The notes under the pieces: model-generated | The model's input: the letters and a program-made list of their open reading frames with translations, nothing else | Told to the model about the DNA's origin: nothing | Database searches by the model: none | Part shown: piece after piece, positions 45,381 to 54,164 of the stretch | Position numbering within the stretch: the stretch's first letter is position 1 | Layout: every line of letters begins with the position of its first letter | Program-made: the position numbers and the translations under genes | Origin: JAAXHB01 sp965221635 | Lineage (GTDB): Bacteria > Actinomycetota > Acidimicrobiia > Acidimicrobiales > Aldehydirespiratoraceae | Assembly: GCA_965221635.1 (NCBI GenBank) | Contig: OZ244902.1 | Coordinates: 2,976,001-3,040,000, forward strand | Direction of reading: 5' to 3' | DNA length: 64,000 nt

Positions 45381-46589
45381 GTGCTCACCGCGGCCGGGTG
45401 GAAGCTGCTTGCGGCGGCAGTGCTGCTGCTGGTGGCGGGGCGCCTGTTCGCGGTGGTGGAGTTCCACGTGGCCGGAGCCGCGGCCGCGGCCACTGTGACG
45501 TTGTGCCTGTTGGTGCGTTTGGTTCACCCTTCGCGCCTGGCTTTGCGCCGCGACGCCCCGGTGTCGGCAGTGCCGATCGGCGAGACGGTGCAGGTGCGGG
45601 TGCATTTGCGGAACCTGGGAGTGGTGCGGTCGCCTGTGGTGCTGCTCGCCGACGCGGTGACCGCTTCGGGTGGGCTCACGCAGCACAAGGTGTTTCACGT
45701 GCCGCCCCTTGGGGGTCGCCGTTCGGGTGGTTCGGGTCGTGGCCGTGTGGCATATGAGATCACCCCGGGCCGCCGTGGCGTGCTGACCCTGGGCCCGGTG
45801 CGCATCGAAGACCAGGATCCGCTGGGTTTGGCTTGTCGCAGGATGGTGGTGGGCGCCCGCTCACGCCTGGTGGTTCATCCACCGATCGAGGACATCGACC
45901 CTTCGAGGCTGATCGGCGCGGGTGACGGCTCCGCGGAGTTCGGGTCGCGGCGGGTTCCCGACCCGGCGTCGGAGGATTTCGACGGTTTGCGCACCTACGC
46001 GGTTGGTGACGATCCGCGGCTCATTCACTGGCCGTCGTCGGCGCGGCTCGCCGAGTTGATGGTGCGCCAGTTCCGCCCGCCTGCGGGTGAGGCGGAGGTG
46101 AACGTGGTGGTGGACACTCGCCCTCCGGGCAACACCGAGGCCGCCGGGGACTGCACCCTTTCGGTGGCGGCGTCGCTGGTGGCCGCGGCGTTGCGCACAG
46201 GCGCCCGGGCGCGGATTCTCACCACCGACGGTCGCAGCACGCCGCGCCTGCTCGGCCGCGCCGACCTGCGTGTGGGTTTGGAGTTTTGCGCGGTGCTCAC
46301 CGGCGGCGACGACCAACTGCGGATCGAGCCGGGCGCCACGCGTGACGGATCGGCGACGGTGGCGATCACGGCGTCCCCCGAGGCGATCGCTCACCGCGAG
46401 GTGAGGTCACGCCTCGCGGCCCGCCTCGGCGCCGGGGTGCTGATCACCTGCGACGTGCGCAACTGGAACGACCCGGAGGCGTCGTCGGGGCCGATCAGCA
46501 GCGGCGCCTGGGTTCACCTCAGCGCCGCGGGCCAGTTGCAGAGCCTCTTCGCCCGCCGGGCTGTGGGCGACAACACCACACGCCTGTGA
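45381..46589 (+). CDS. DUF58 domain-containing protein
   Basis: 402 residues, GTG start. Two N-terminal membrane segments are followed by a beta-rich region and the DUF58 signature DFDGLRTYAVGDDPRLIHWP. The C-terminal part has a von Willebrand A-like pattern (EVNVVVDTRPPG). These proteins are substrates or partners of MoxR. The stop overlaps the start of the next gene as GTGA. Confidence 0.93.
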   Translation: MLTAAGWKLLAAAVLLLVAGRLFAVVEFHVAGAAAAATVTLCLLVRLVHPSRLALRRDAPVSAVPIGETVQVRVHLRNLGVVRSPVVLLADAVTASGGLTQHKVFHVPPLGGRRSGGSGRGRVAYEITPGRRGVLTLGPVRIEDQDPLGLACRRMVVGARSRLVVHPPIEDIDPSRLIGAGDGSAEFGSRRVPDPASEDFDGLRTYAVGDDPRLIHWPSSARLAELMVRQFRPPAGEAEVNVVVDTRPPGNTEAAGDCTLSVAASLVAAALRTGARARILTTDGRSTPRLLGRADLRVGLEFCAVLTGGDDQLRIEPGATRDGSATVAITASPEAIAHREVRSRLAARLGAGVLITCDVRNWNDPEASSGPISSGAWVHLSAAGQLQSLFARRAVGDNTTRL

Positions 46590-49150
46590 ACGAAACCCGC
46601 CGGCCCGAGATGCCCCCAACCGGGGCGCGCTCGCTGTCGCCCGAGGGCGCTGTAGGCACGGCAGGCACAGGCGCCTGCCGCCAGGCGACTGGCGGAGCGC
46701 CGGGGCGGGTTTGGTTCGACCTTGGGTGCGAGATGGCGTTGTTGGCGCTTGGCGTGACGGCGGCGGTGGGCCTCGGCCGGCTGTTCGCGGCGCCGGGTTT
46801 GTTGCGTGACGCGCTCACGTTCACCGTGGCGTCGCACCTGGTGGCCTTCGCTGCTCGAAGGGCGCGCCTGGGTGTGCCGGTGGCGACGCTGCTGAGCGCG
46901 GCGTGCGGGGCGATCACGATCACCGTGTTGCGTTACGGCGAAACGGCGTGGCTGGTGTTTCCCACCCGCGCCACACTGCGATCCGCCAACGGTCACCTCG
47001 AGGACGCCTGGACGATCCTGGGCACCACCACCGTGCCCCTCGAACCAGCCGCGGGGTTGGTGCTCGCAGTGGGCGTAATCGTGTGGGTTTGCGCCTTCGT
47101 GGGCGACACCGCGGCGTTTCGTCTGCGCATGCCGTCGCTTGCGGTGCTGCCGGCAACGGCGGTGTTCGCGTTGGTGGTTCTGGTGGACACCAACCGCAGC
47201 GGTTTGCGCCTCGGGGCGGCGGACTGCGCGGCGACCGCTTTGGTGTTGGTGCTGCTGGGGGTCGCCAACCGGGCGCGCAGCATCACCTGGGCCGAACCGC
47301 ACCGGCGTGGCGCCCTGGCCCGGATGGGGTTTGTTGGCGCGGCGGTGGCGGGGGTGTCGCTGGTGGCGGGGCTCACGCTGGGCCCGTCACTTCCGGGCGC
47401 CGACCGTGCCGCGGTGGTGGACGTGCTCGACCTGGATTTCGGTTCGGGCAGCAGCGCCAGGATCGTGTTGAGCCCTCTGGTGCAGATCAAGGGACGTTTG
47501 GTGCAGCGCAGCAACCAGGAGCTGTTCACGGTGGACGTGCCCGAGCAGTCGCGCCAGTACTGGCGGTTGATGTCGCTTGACGAGTTCGACGGTGTCGCCT
47601 GGCGCACCCGTTCGAGTTTCGACCCGCCCAGCGAGGACATGGCCACCACGGTGCCCACCGAGGTGCGGGGCGACAGCCTGGTGCAAACCTTCAACGTGAC
47701 CGCTCTGGGCAACATTTACCTGCCGACGGCGTTCGCTGTGCAGCAAGTTCTCGACGACGGAGGCGTGCAACTCGAACACGAGCCCACCTCGGCCACGCTG
47801 GTGACCGTGGACGGCGACCTGGTGTCAGCCGCGGCGAGCTCACCGGGTGGCTACCGCTACACGATCGCCTCCGCCGGCGCCGACATCGGCAACGCCGCTG
47901 TGCTGGCCACCGGTGACGGCACGCCGGCGCCCTCCGATGTGTTGATCGACAACACCGCCCTGCCCGAGGGCTTCCCGGAGTCGGTGCGACTCGAAGCCGA
48001 ACGGGTGACCGCCGCGGCGCGTTCGGATTACGAGCGGGCCTTGCTGTTGCAGGACTACTTCTGGCTGGACGGCAGCTTCACCTACGACCTCGACATTGCC
48101 CACGGTCACGGCGTGAACAGCTTGGAGAGCTTCCTGTTCACCGAGCGTGCCGGTTACTGCGAGCAGTTCGCCTCGGCTTACGCGGCGATGGCGCGCAGCG
48201 TGGGCCTGGCGGCACGAGTGGCGGTTGGTTTCACGTGGGGAGACTGGGACGCCGAGCGTGGCGTGTACTCGGTGAAGGGCCGCCACGCCCACGCCTGGCC
48301 CGAGGTTTACCTGCCGGGCGCGGGCTGGGTGCGTTTCGAGCCGACACCGGGACGGGGAGCGCCGGGCGATTCGGCGATCACCGGGAGGGTTGCCGCTCAG
48401 CACGGCGCAGGCGGCGATCCGGCCATCGGCGCCACAGGCGAGCAGGCCGGTCTGCAACCACGTTTCGGCCCGAGCCCACGGGAGTTTCTCGACCTTGACC
48501 CGGCCGGGGCGTCGATTGGTTTGGACGCGCCTCTTGATGCGTTCATCACCGGCGACCCCGGCGACCCTCCCGGAGACAGCGGAGCTTCGGGGCCACCCGA
48601 CGGCAGCGGCGCGGGAGGGCTCGCGGGCGGCGAGGGCGCATCCGGGGGCTGGCTCGCTCAGGCGCAGTGGTGGCTGGTGGCGGTCGTGGTGCTGGTGGCG
48701 GTGGCAGTCGCGGCTCCGTCGGGGGTGCGCCTGGTTGTGCGCAGATGGCGACGCAGCCAGGCCGCGGATGACCCGGTGGCCCGAATCGGCCTCGCCTGGG
48801 CCGACGCGGTGGACGCGCTTGGGATGGCGAGCCTGTCCCCCACCCCGGCGGAAACCCCAAACGAGATCTCCCGCCGGTTGAGTGCCGGCCAGACGCCCTC
48901 CTTGTCGCCGCTGCGGCCCGGCGCCGCAACACCAACCTTGGCCAGGGCGTTGGGCGATCAGCCTGCCCGTCTGGCGGGATTGTTCTCTGCCGCTGCCTAC
49001 GGGCCGCCCGAGCAGGTCACGGCTTCGATGGCCACCGAGGCAGAACTGGCCTCAAGGCGAATCGTGGACGCGTGCAAGGCGGTCACGCCACCGGGGCGCA
49101 AGCTGGTGAGCATGTGCGACCCGCGTGGCATGTTCAGCCACCGCAGCTAG
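46586..49150 (+). CDS. TgpA-like membrane transglutaminase family protein (DUF3488)
   Basis: 854 residues. About six membrane segments lie at residues 45-240, then an extracytoplasmic transglutaminase-like domain with Cys525 in ERAGYCEQFASAYAAMARSV, His in KGRHAHAWPEVYLPGAGWV and FEPTPGRG. One more membrane helix (WWLVAVVVLVAVAVAAPSGV) precedes a DUF4129-like cytosolic tail. The papain-like triad suggests a peptidase or transamidase at the cell surface. Third gene of the moxR operon. Confidence 0.93.
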   Translation: MNETRRPEMPPTGARSLSPEGAVGTAGTGACRQATGGAPGRVWFDLGCEMALLALGVTAAVGLGRLFAAPGLLRDALTFTVASHLVAFAARRARLGVPVATLLSAACGAITITVLRYGETAWLVFPTRATLRSANGHLEDAWTILGTTTVPLEPAAGLVLAVGVIVWVCAFVGDTAAFRLRMPSLAVLPATAVFALVVLVDTNRSGLRLGAADCAATALVLVLLGVANRARSITWAEPHRRGALARMGFVGAAVAGVSLVAGLTLGPSLPGADRAAVVDVLDLDFGSGSSARIVLSPLVQIKGRLVQRSNQELFTVDVPEQSRQYWRLMSLDEFDGVAWRTRSSFDPPSEDMATTVPTEVRGDSLVQTFNVTALGNIYLPTAFAVQQVLDDGGVQLEHEPTSATLVTVDGDLVSAAASSPGGYRYTIASAGADIGNAAVLATGDGTPAPSDVLIDNTALPEGFPESVRLEAERVTAAARSDYERALLLQDYFWLDGSFTYDLDIAHGHGVNSLESFLFTERAGYCEQFASAYAAMARSVGLAARVAVGFTWGDWDAERGVYSVKGRHAHAWPEVYLPGAGWVRFEPTPGRGAPGDSAITGRVAAQHGAGGDPAIGATGEQAGLQPRFGPSPREFLDLDPAGASIGLDAPLDAFITGDPGDPPGDSGASGPPDGSGAGGLAGGEGASGGWLAQAQWWLVAVVVLVAVAVAAPSGVRLVVRRWRRSQAADDPVARIGLAWADAVDALGMASLSPTPAETPNEISRRLSAGQTPSLSPLRPGAATPTLARALGDQPARLAGLFSAAAYGPPEQVTASMATEAELASRRIVDACKAVTPPGRKLVSMCDPRGMFSHRS

Positions 49151-49197
49151 CCACCAGCGGTCTCGGTCGATACTGCCACCCAAGGTGGCCGCCCCTT

Positions 49198-49257
49198 GGG
49201 TGGTTGGCAGAAGGGTGGTTGGCCGTTGGGTGGTCGGCCTGAGGGTGGCCGGCCGAC
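49198..49257. repeat. Four 15-bp tandem repeats next to the DUF3040 stop
   Basis: GGGTGGTTGGCAGAA at 49198 is followed by three diverged copies at 49213, 49228 and 49243, with a decayed copy before them. The region is between two convergent genes. On the minus strand the repeats stay open in the frame of the DUF3040 gene beyond its stop and would read as G-R/Q-P-P-x pentapeptides. Confidence 0.8.
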
Positions 49258-49272
49258 AAGTGCCGGCCGGGG

Positions 49273-49659
49273 TTAGGTGTCGGAGCGGCCGTTGCGCTCG
49301 AAGCGGTCACGCATTCGCGACCCGGCGCCGCCCATCATGCCTCGCAGGCCACGGGAGCGCATCGATTGCGACATTTCACCCCAGCCTGCCTTGCCTGCGC
49401 GTCGGGCGTTGCGCTCGATGAACAGCAACGAAGCCAGCATCACCAAGAATCCGCAAAACGACAGCAGGAAAGACATGGACAGCGTGGCGATCATCAAGGC
49501 CACGCCCACAACCAACCCCAGGGTGGCCCACTTGATGTTGCGGAAGGCGTGGCTGTACACGGTGGTTTCGGCCACCTCGCGCGCCAGGCCGGGATCGCTC
49601 TCGTAGAGGTGCGATTCGATCTCGTGCAGAATGCGTTGCTCGTCCTCAGACAACGGCAT
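49273..49659 (-). CDS. DUF3040 membrane protein
   Basis: 128 residues from the ATG at 49659, which has a near-perfect ribosome site (AGGAGGTGATC). N-terminal MPLSEDEQRILHEIESHLYE is the family signature. Two adjacent hydrophobic segments (WATLGLVVGVALMIATLSM and LLSFCGFLVMLASLLFI) follow, then a basic tail. The family is restricted to Actinobacteria and has no known function; it often lies next to dinB, as here (upstream gene). Confidence 0.92.
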   Translation of the reverse strand: MPLSEDEQRILHEIESHLYESDPGLAREVAETTVYSHAFRNIKWATLGLVVGVALMIATLSMSFLLSFCGFLVMLASLLFIERNARRAGKAGWGEMSQSMRSRGLRGMMGGAGSRMRDRFERNGRSDT

Positions 49660-49701
49660 TCCGATCACCTCCTGAACGCCTCGCACCGTGGCCGCATTGG
49701 A

Positions 49702-51282
49702 TCAAGATGCCCCGGAGTCTAGAGGGCGCCGACGCTTGTCGGACTTCTCGCCGCCGCGGTTGGGTCGTTTCGGGGGTTGTCCCCCGCCGCCGGGCGAGCC
49801 GGAGCGGCTGCTGCGTTGCGCGCCGGTGGCGCCGGCGGCGTCGGGACCCCACGGGTTCTCCCCCACCTCGCCCCAGCCTCGGTCGCCGCCGCCCAGGCCT
49901 TGCGAGTCCGGTGTGCTGATCTGAGCCGCCGGCGCGATGGACGCCGACCCGAATCGGTCGCGGATCTCGTCCATGGCGCGCTCGGCATGCTTCCAGGTGC
50001 CGACCGACCCTGCGTCCACCGCGTCCATCGCCGCGTCCGCCACGTCTTCCTGCGGCGTTGATTCGGTGAGCAATCCCAGCGACATCTGCGCAGGCTCACC
50101 TTGGGCAGGCCCAGCATGCAGGGGCCCAGGCTGGGCCGGCGCTGCCTCTGTGGGTGCAGCCTGAGCCTGCGCGGCGAGGTTCGAGGCGCTCACGCCCAGC
50201 AGACGCACACCGCGGGCAGGGTCTATCTGGTCGAGCAGCCCGTGGGCAGTGTGGGCAATGTCACGCCAGCCGCCGATCGGTGAAACCTTGGTGGTGGATC
50301 GGGTGATGGTGGTGAAGTCACCGAAACGCACCTTCACGGTGATGGTGCGAGCGGCCACTCCTGCGTCTCGCATGCGGCGGGCCACCGAGTCGGCGAGGCG
50401 GGTGGCGGCACGCTGCACCGAGGTTCGGTCGTGCATGTCCTGCGCGAAGGTTTGCTCATGGCCGATTGATTGAGCCTCTCGGCCTGTGTGTACCGGCCGG
50501 TCGTCGATGGCGTTGGCCAGCCGGTGAAGGTGACGACCAACCGCGTCACCCACAGCGGCGGCGGCCTGATCGGAGCTGAGAGCGGCAAGGTCGCCAACGG
50601 TTTCCACCCCCACCTTGGCGAGGCGTCGCTGGGTGGCCGGGCCCACCCCCCACAGCGCCCGGATCGGCAACGGATGCAGAAAATCGAGCTCGGATCCCGC
50701 CTCCACCACGTACACGCCGTCGGAGCACACCGCACCGGTTGGGGTGGCCTCGGGTTTGGCGCGTGAGGTGGCAAGCTTGGCAACGAATTTCGACGTGGCC
50801 ACCCCCACCGAACAAGTGAGCCCCTCGGCCTCGAGAATCCGTTCCCGCACCCGCCGAGCCAGAGCGGGCGCTGGGCCCTCGGCGTGCAGCACTCCCCTCA
50901 CGTCACAAAACGCCTCGTCGAGCGACAGCGGCTCCACCAGCGGCGTCACGTCGCGCAGGATCGCCATGATCCGCTCCGAAACGTCGATGTACAAGCTCAT
51001 CTCGGGCACCAGGAACACCGCGTCGGGGCACAAACGACGCGCCTGCACCGACGGCATTGCCGAACGCACCCCGAAGGCTCGTGCCTCGTAGCTTGCCGCC
51101 GCCACCACGCCACGGCGACCGGTTCCGCCCACCACCACCGGGCGCCCCCGAAGCTCGGGACGCCGCAGCACCTCCACCGAGGCGTAGAAGGCGTCCATGT
51201 CCACATGAATGAACCCCAAGGTGCCATCGGGCGCCGGGCCCACCAGTTCGCCGGGATGCTCACGGCCATCGGTCACGAACAT
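49702..51282 (-). CDS. dinB: DNA polymerase IV (Y-family)
   Basis: 526 residues from the ATG at 51282; a GTG at 51276 preceded seven bases upstream by CATACT is an alternative leaderless start. Catalytic motifs GFIHVDMDAFYASVEVL and PLSLDEAFCDVRG carry the metal-binding Asp and Glu. Thumb and little-finger regions follow, with helix-hairpin-helix LWGVGPATQRRLAKVGVETV. The last 150 residues are Ala/Gln/Pro-rich and longer than in typical DinB. No clear beta-clamp motif of QLSLF type is seen except QMSLGL near residue 400, which is a plausible clamp-binding peptide. Confidence 0.94.
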   Translation of the reverse strand: MFVTDGREHPGELVGPAPDGTLGFIHVDMDAFYASVEVLRRPELRGRPVVVGGTGRRGVVAAASYEARAFGVRSAMPSVQARRLCPDAVFLVPEMSLYIDVSERIMAILRDVTPLVEPLSLDEAFCDVRGVLHAEGPAPALARRVRERILEAEGLTCSVGVATSKFVAKLATSRAKPEATPTGAVCSDGVYVVEAGSELDFLHPLPIRALWGVGPATQRRLAKVGVETVGDLAALSSDQAAAAVGDAVGRHLHRLANAIDDRPVHTGREAQSIGHEQTFAQDMHDRTSVQRAATRLADSVARRMRDAGVAARTITVKVRFGDFTTITRSTTKVSPIGGWRDIAHTAHGLLDQIDPARGVRLLGVSASNLAAQAQAAPTEAAPAQPGPLHAGPAQGEPAQMSLGLLTESTPQEDVADAAMDAVDAGSVGTWKHAERAMDEIRDRFGSASIAPAAQISTPDSQGLGGGDRGWGEVGENPWGPDAAGATGAQRSSRSGSPGGGGQPPKRPNRGGEKSDKRRRPLDSGAS

Positions 51283-51350
51283 CAGTATGGCACCAGCGTG
51301 TGTCATTGGCCACACACGGGCCGGCGACGCCCTCGGGTACCCTCGCCGCG

Positions 51351-51716
51351 ATGGCCAATCCTCCCCAGTCAGGCACCCCGGATGCTGGGCTTCCTAGAGA
51401 TTCTGGGCCTCCCGTAGCTTCTGGGCCTCCCGCGGATGCTGAGCTTCCCGCGGGTCTTGTGATCCCTGAGGATTCCGGTCCTTCGCAGGCAGCTCGGGTG
51501 CTGGCGTTTGTGTCGGTGCTGGTGGGCGGGCTGTGTGGAGGACTGATCGGCTTCGCGGTGGTGGACCTTTCCTGTGACGAGGGCTGCACCGTGTGGGCGG
51601 GCCTGGTGGGAGTGCTCTCCGCGCTGGCCGCGGCCACAGGGACTGCCGTTGTGGCGGTGCTGGCTTTGCGTTCAAGCGCCGAGTGGCGCCAAGCCGGCAC
51701 CCGCCGCCCCACCTGA
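51351..51716 (+). CDS. Small two-helix membrane protein, unknown
   Basis: 121 residues from the ATG at 51351, chosen because TACCCT (51338-51343) lies seven bases ahead, the same leaderless layout as other genes here. The N-terminal 45 residues are Pro/Gly/Ala-rich with pentapeptide-like GPP repeats. Two membrane segments follow (VLAFVSVLVGGLCGGLIGFA and LVGVLSALAAATGTAVVAVL) with a Cys pair between (LSCDEGC). No family recognised. Divergent from dinB. Confidence 0.6.
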   Translation: MANPPQSGTPDAGLPRDSGPPVASGPPADAELPAGLVIPEDSGPSQAARVLAFVSVLVGGLCGGLIGFAVVDLSCDEGCTVWAGLVGVLSALAAATGTAVVAVLALRSSAEWRQAGTRRPT

Positions 51717-51752
51717 ACCTCAAGCTCGCCGCCCCACCTGAACTTCAAGAGG
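51703..51752. repeat. 25-bp tandem duplication across a stop codon
   Basis: Copies at 51703-51727 and 51728-51752 differ at one base. The first copy contains the TGA stop of the small membrane protein. The remainder of the gap to the response regulator shows only the -10 element at 51877. Confidence 0.8.
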
Positions 51753-51888
51753 CTGCCGCCCGTAGCCGATTGCGGGTGCGCGGCCCCGGCGCCGGGCCCC
51801 GCCAGGCACGCCAGTGGCGCCCCCGAGGCGGCGTGGCATTGCCGCCACACAGGCCAAAACAACGCGCTGAAGCGGCGAGAATGGCACG

Positions 51889-52578
51889 ATGGTGCCCATG
51901 GCAACGCGAATTCTGATCATCGAGGACGATGAGCGGATCCGCACCGCCCTTCGTCTGGCCCTCGAGGACGAGGGCTGGAGCGTGGAGGAGGCCGGCTCCG
52001 GAGAGGAGGCGCTGGCCGCTTTCGATCGTTCGCCCGCCGATGTGGTGCTGGTGGACATCACCCTGCCCGGCAGAGACGGATTCGACGTGTGCCGGTCGTT
52101 GAGACGCGAAAGCGACGTGCCGATCGTGATGGTCACAGCACGCTCCGACACCCACGACGTGGTGGGCGGTCTCGAAGCGGGCGCCGATGACTACCTCACC
52201 AAACCCTTCGCGCCAAAGGAGCTGTCGGCGCGCATCAGGGCGCTGCTGCGACGGGCTCGCGCCGCGGGAGCCGACAACGCCCCCCTTGTGTTCGAGGATC
52301 TCGAGATACTGCCCGAGGAGGGCTTGGTGAAGGTGCGCGGCGAGGAGGCCCCGCTCACCAAAACCGAGTTCCGGCTACTGGTGGAGTTGGGATCACAACC
52401 CGGGCGGGTGCTCAGCCGTGAGGTGCTGCTGGAGCGGGTGTGGGATCTGGGCTACTTCGGTGACGGGCGCCTCGTGGACGTACACGTGCGGCGTCTGCGC
52501 ACCAAGATCGAGGTGGACCCTGCCAATCCCCGTCACGTGGTGACGGTGCGCGGCATGGGCTACAAGCTGCAGCCCTGA
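51889..52578 (+). CDS. OmpR-family response regulator (MtrA-like)
   Basis: 229 residues. Receiver domain with acidic pocket IIEDD, phospho-acceptor Asp56 in VLVDITLPGRDG, VTARS and LTKPFAPKEL, then an OmpR winged helix (LTKTEFRLLVELGSQPGRVL, then VDVHVRRLRTKIEVDPANPR). Followed 20 bases on by a sensor kinase and then a GerMN lipoprotein, the order of mtrA-mtrB-lpqB. MtrA controls division, wall and replication genes in Actinobacteria. Orthology is likely but inferred from order. GAGAAT six bases before the ATG suggests a leaderless start. Confidence 0.88.
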   Translation: MVPMATRILIIEDDERIRTALRLALEDEGWSVEEAGSGEEALAAFDRSPADVVLVDITLPGRDGFDVCRSLRRESDVPIVMVTARSDTHDVVGGLEAGADDYLTKPFAPKELSARIRALLRRARAAGADNAPLVFEDLEILPEEGLVKVRGEEAPLTKTEFRLLVELGSQPGRVLSREVLLERVWDLGYFGDGRLVDVHVRRLRTKIEVDPANPRHVVTVRGMGYKLQP

Positions 52579-52598
52579 CCGTTTCGGGTGAGGCGCCG

Positions 52599-54164
52599 AT
52601 GACCGATCATCAGGCGCCCAACGCTGCCCAGCGATCCACCACACTGCCACCGCGGGTGCCGGGCCGCCCGTTGCGACACCTCGGGCTGCGGGCGCGGCTC
52701 ACCTTCGCGTTCGCTCTCACCGGGCTGCTGTTGTCGTCCACCATTGCGGGGGCCACGTTGGCGCTCACCCGTCAGAACCTGCTCGAGGAGCGCGAGTCGT
52801 CGTCTTTCTCGGTGTTCGTGAACAACGGTCGGCGGGTGCGCAACGAGCTCACCGTGGAAACCGACGACGAGGGCCGCCGGGCCATCGTGGAGCGCCTGGC
52901 CCAAACGTCGGGCACGTTCCCGCTGCTGCGGGTGGGTGACTCCTGGACAGCGGCAGATCCGCTGGTGTTCGGCAGCGAATCGGTGCCCGGGTCGGTGCTC
53001 ACCCTCACCTCCGACGGCACCCCCGCGCGGATGCGCACCATCATCGGTGACAGCACGGTGATCGTTTCGGCGCTGCCGATCGTCGGCACCGGCATCAACG
53101 CCACCTACTTCGAGGCGGCCCCCCTCGACGAGGTGGAGAGCACCCTCGAAGCGCTCACCGCGATCTTGTTGGGCGTGGCCGCGGTCACCACGATCATCGC
53201 CGCGTCGTTGGGGTCTTGGGCGTCGCAAAGGCTGCTCAAGCCGCTGGTGCAGGCACGAACCGCTGCCGAGGCGCTCGCCGCGGGTGAGCTCGGCACCCGC
53301 CTCACACCCACCGGCGACACCGATCTGGATTCGCTGGCGGCGTCGTTCAACGAAATGGCCGGAGCGCTCGAGGATCGCATCGCCCGCGACGCCCGTTTCG
53401 CGTCGGCTGTGAGCCACGAGTTGCGGTCTCCGTTGATGACGTTGGCGGCGTCGATGGAGGTGCTTGCCAACAGCGCCTCGGAGCTGGGCGAGCGGGGCCG
53501 CATTGCACTCGACCTGCTCGCCGATGACGTCACCAGGTTCCAGAACCTGGTGGAGGACTTGCTGGAGATAAACCGTTACGAGGCCGGCACCGCCGATCTT
53601 GTTGCCGAGCCGGTGGATCTTGCCGATTTCGTGCAGCGCTGGATTTTGCGCAACCCGAGCCCCGAAGTGGGGTTCCGTTGCGGGCCGGGCGCCGGCGGCA
53701 CACGCCTTTGGGCCGACAAGCGCCGGCTCGGGCAGGTGCTGTCGAACCTGGTGGACAACGCCACCAAGTACGGCAACGGCGAGGTGACCGTGAGCGTGGA
53801 ACGCGCCGATCAGAGCTTGCTGCTCGGCGTGGAGGACAACGGCCCAGGAGTGGCGCCCGAGGAGCGCCGGGAGATCTTTCATCCGTTCATCCGGGGCCGT
53901 GCCGGTGGCCGCCGCGGCAGGGATTCCGGTTCGGGCCTGGGCTTGGCGTTGGTGGCCGAGCACGTGAGCCTGCACCAGGGACGGGTGTGGGTGGCCGAGC
54001 GTGACCACGGCCGCTCCGGCGCGTGCTTCTTGGCCGAGTTTCCGATCTCGGCCAACTACCCCTACGACGACTCCACCGGCGACACCGACCCGGTGATCGA
54101 GGCGCCGTCGGATCTGGTTTCGGTGGCCGACAGGGGCGCATCCGGGTGGAGGTCGCCGACATGA
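52599..54164 (+). CDS. Sensor histidine kinase (MtrB-like)
   Basis: 521 residues. Membrane helix near 34-56 (TFAFALTGLLLSSTIAGATL), an extracytoplasmic domain to about 170, a second helix (LTAILLGVAAVTTIIAASLG), HAMP, then HisKA with His273 in AVSHELRSPLMTL. The ATPase boxes are NLVDNATKYG (N), VEDNGPGVAPEER (G1) and GSGLGLALVAEHV (G2). It probably phosphorylates the regulator encoded just upstream. Its stop overlaps the next start as ATGA. Confidence 0.92.
   Translation: MTDHQAPNAAQRSTTLPPRVPGRPLRHLGLRARLTFAFALTGLLLSSTIAGATLALTRQNLLEERESSSFSVFVNNGRRVRNELTVETDDEGRRAIVERLAQTSGTFPLLRVGDSWTAADPLVFGSESVPGSVLTLTSDGTPARMRTIIGDSTVIVSALPIVGTGINATYFEAAPLDEVESTLEALTAILLGVAAVTTIIAASLGSWASQRLLKPLVQARTAAEALAAGELGTRLTPTGDTDLDSLAASFNEMAGALEDRIARDARFASAVSHELRSPLMTLAASMEVLANSASELGERGRIALDLLADDVTRFQNLVEDLLEINRYEAGTADLVAEPVDLADFVQRWILRNPSPEVGFRCGPGAGGTRLWADKRRLGQVLSNLVDNATKYGNGEVTVSVERADQSLLLGVEDNGPGVAPEERREIFHPFIRGRAGGRRGRDSGSGLGLALVAEHVSLHQGRVWVAERDHGRSGACFLAEFPISANYPYDDSTGDTDPVIEAPSDLVSVADRGASGWRSPT

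Noticed and set aside
49198..49257. CRISPR array
   Set aside because: The repeats are directly tandem with a 15-bp period and no spacers; no cas genes are present.
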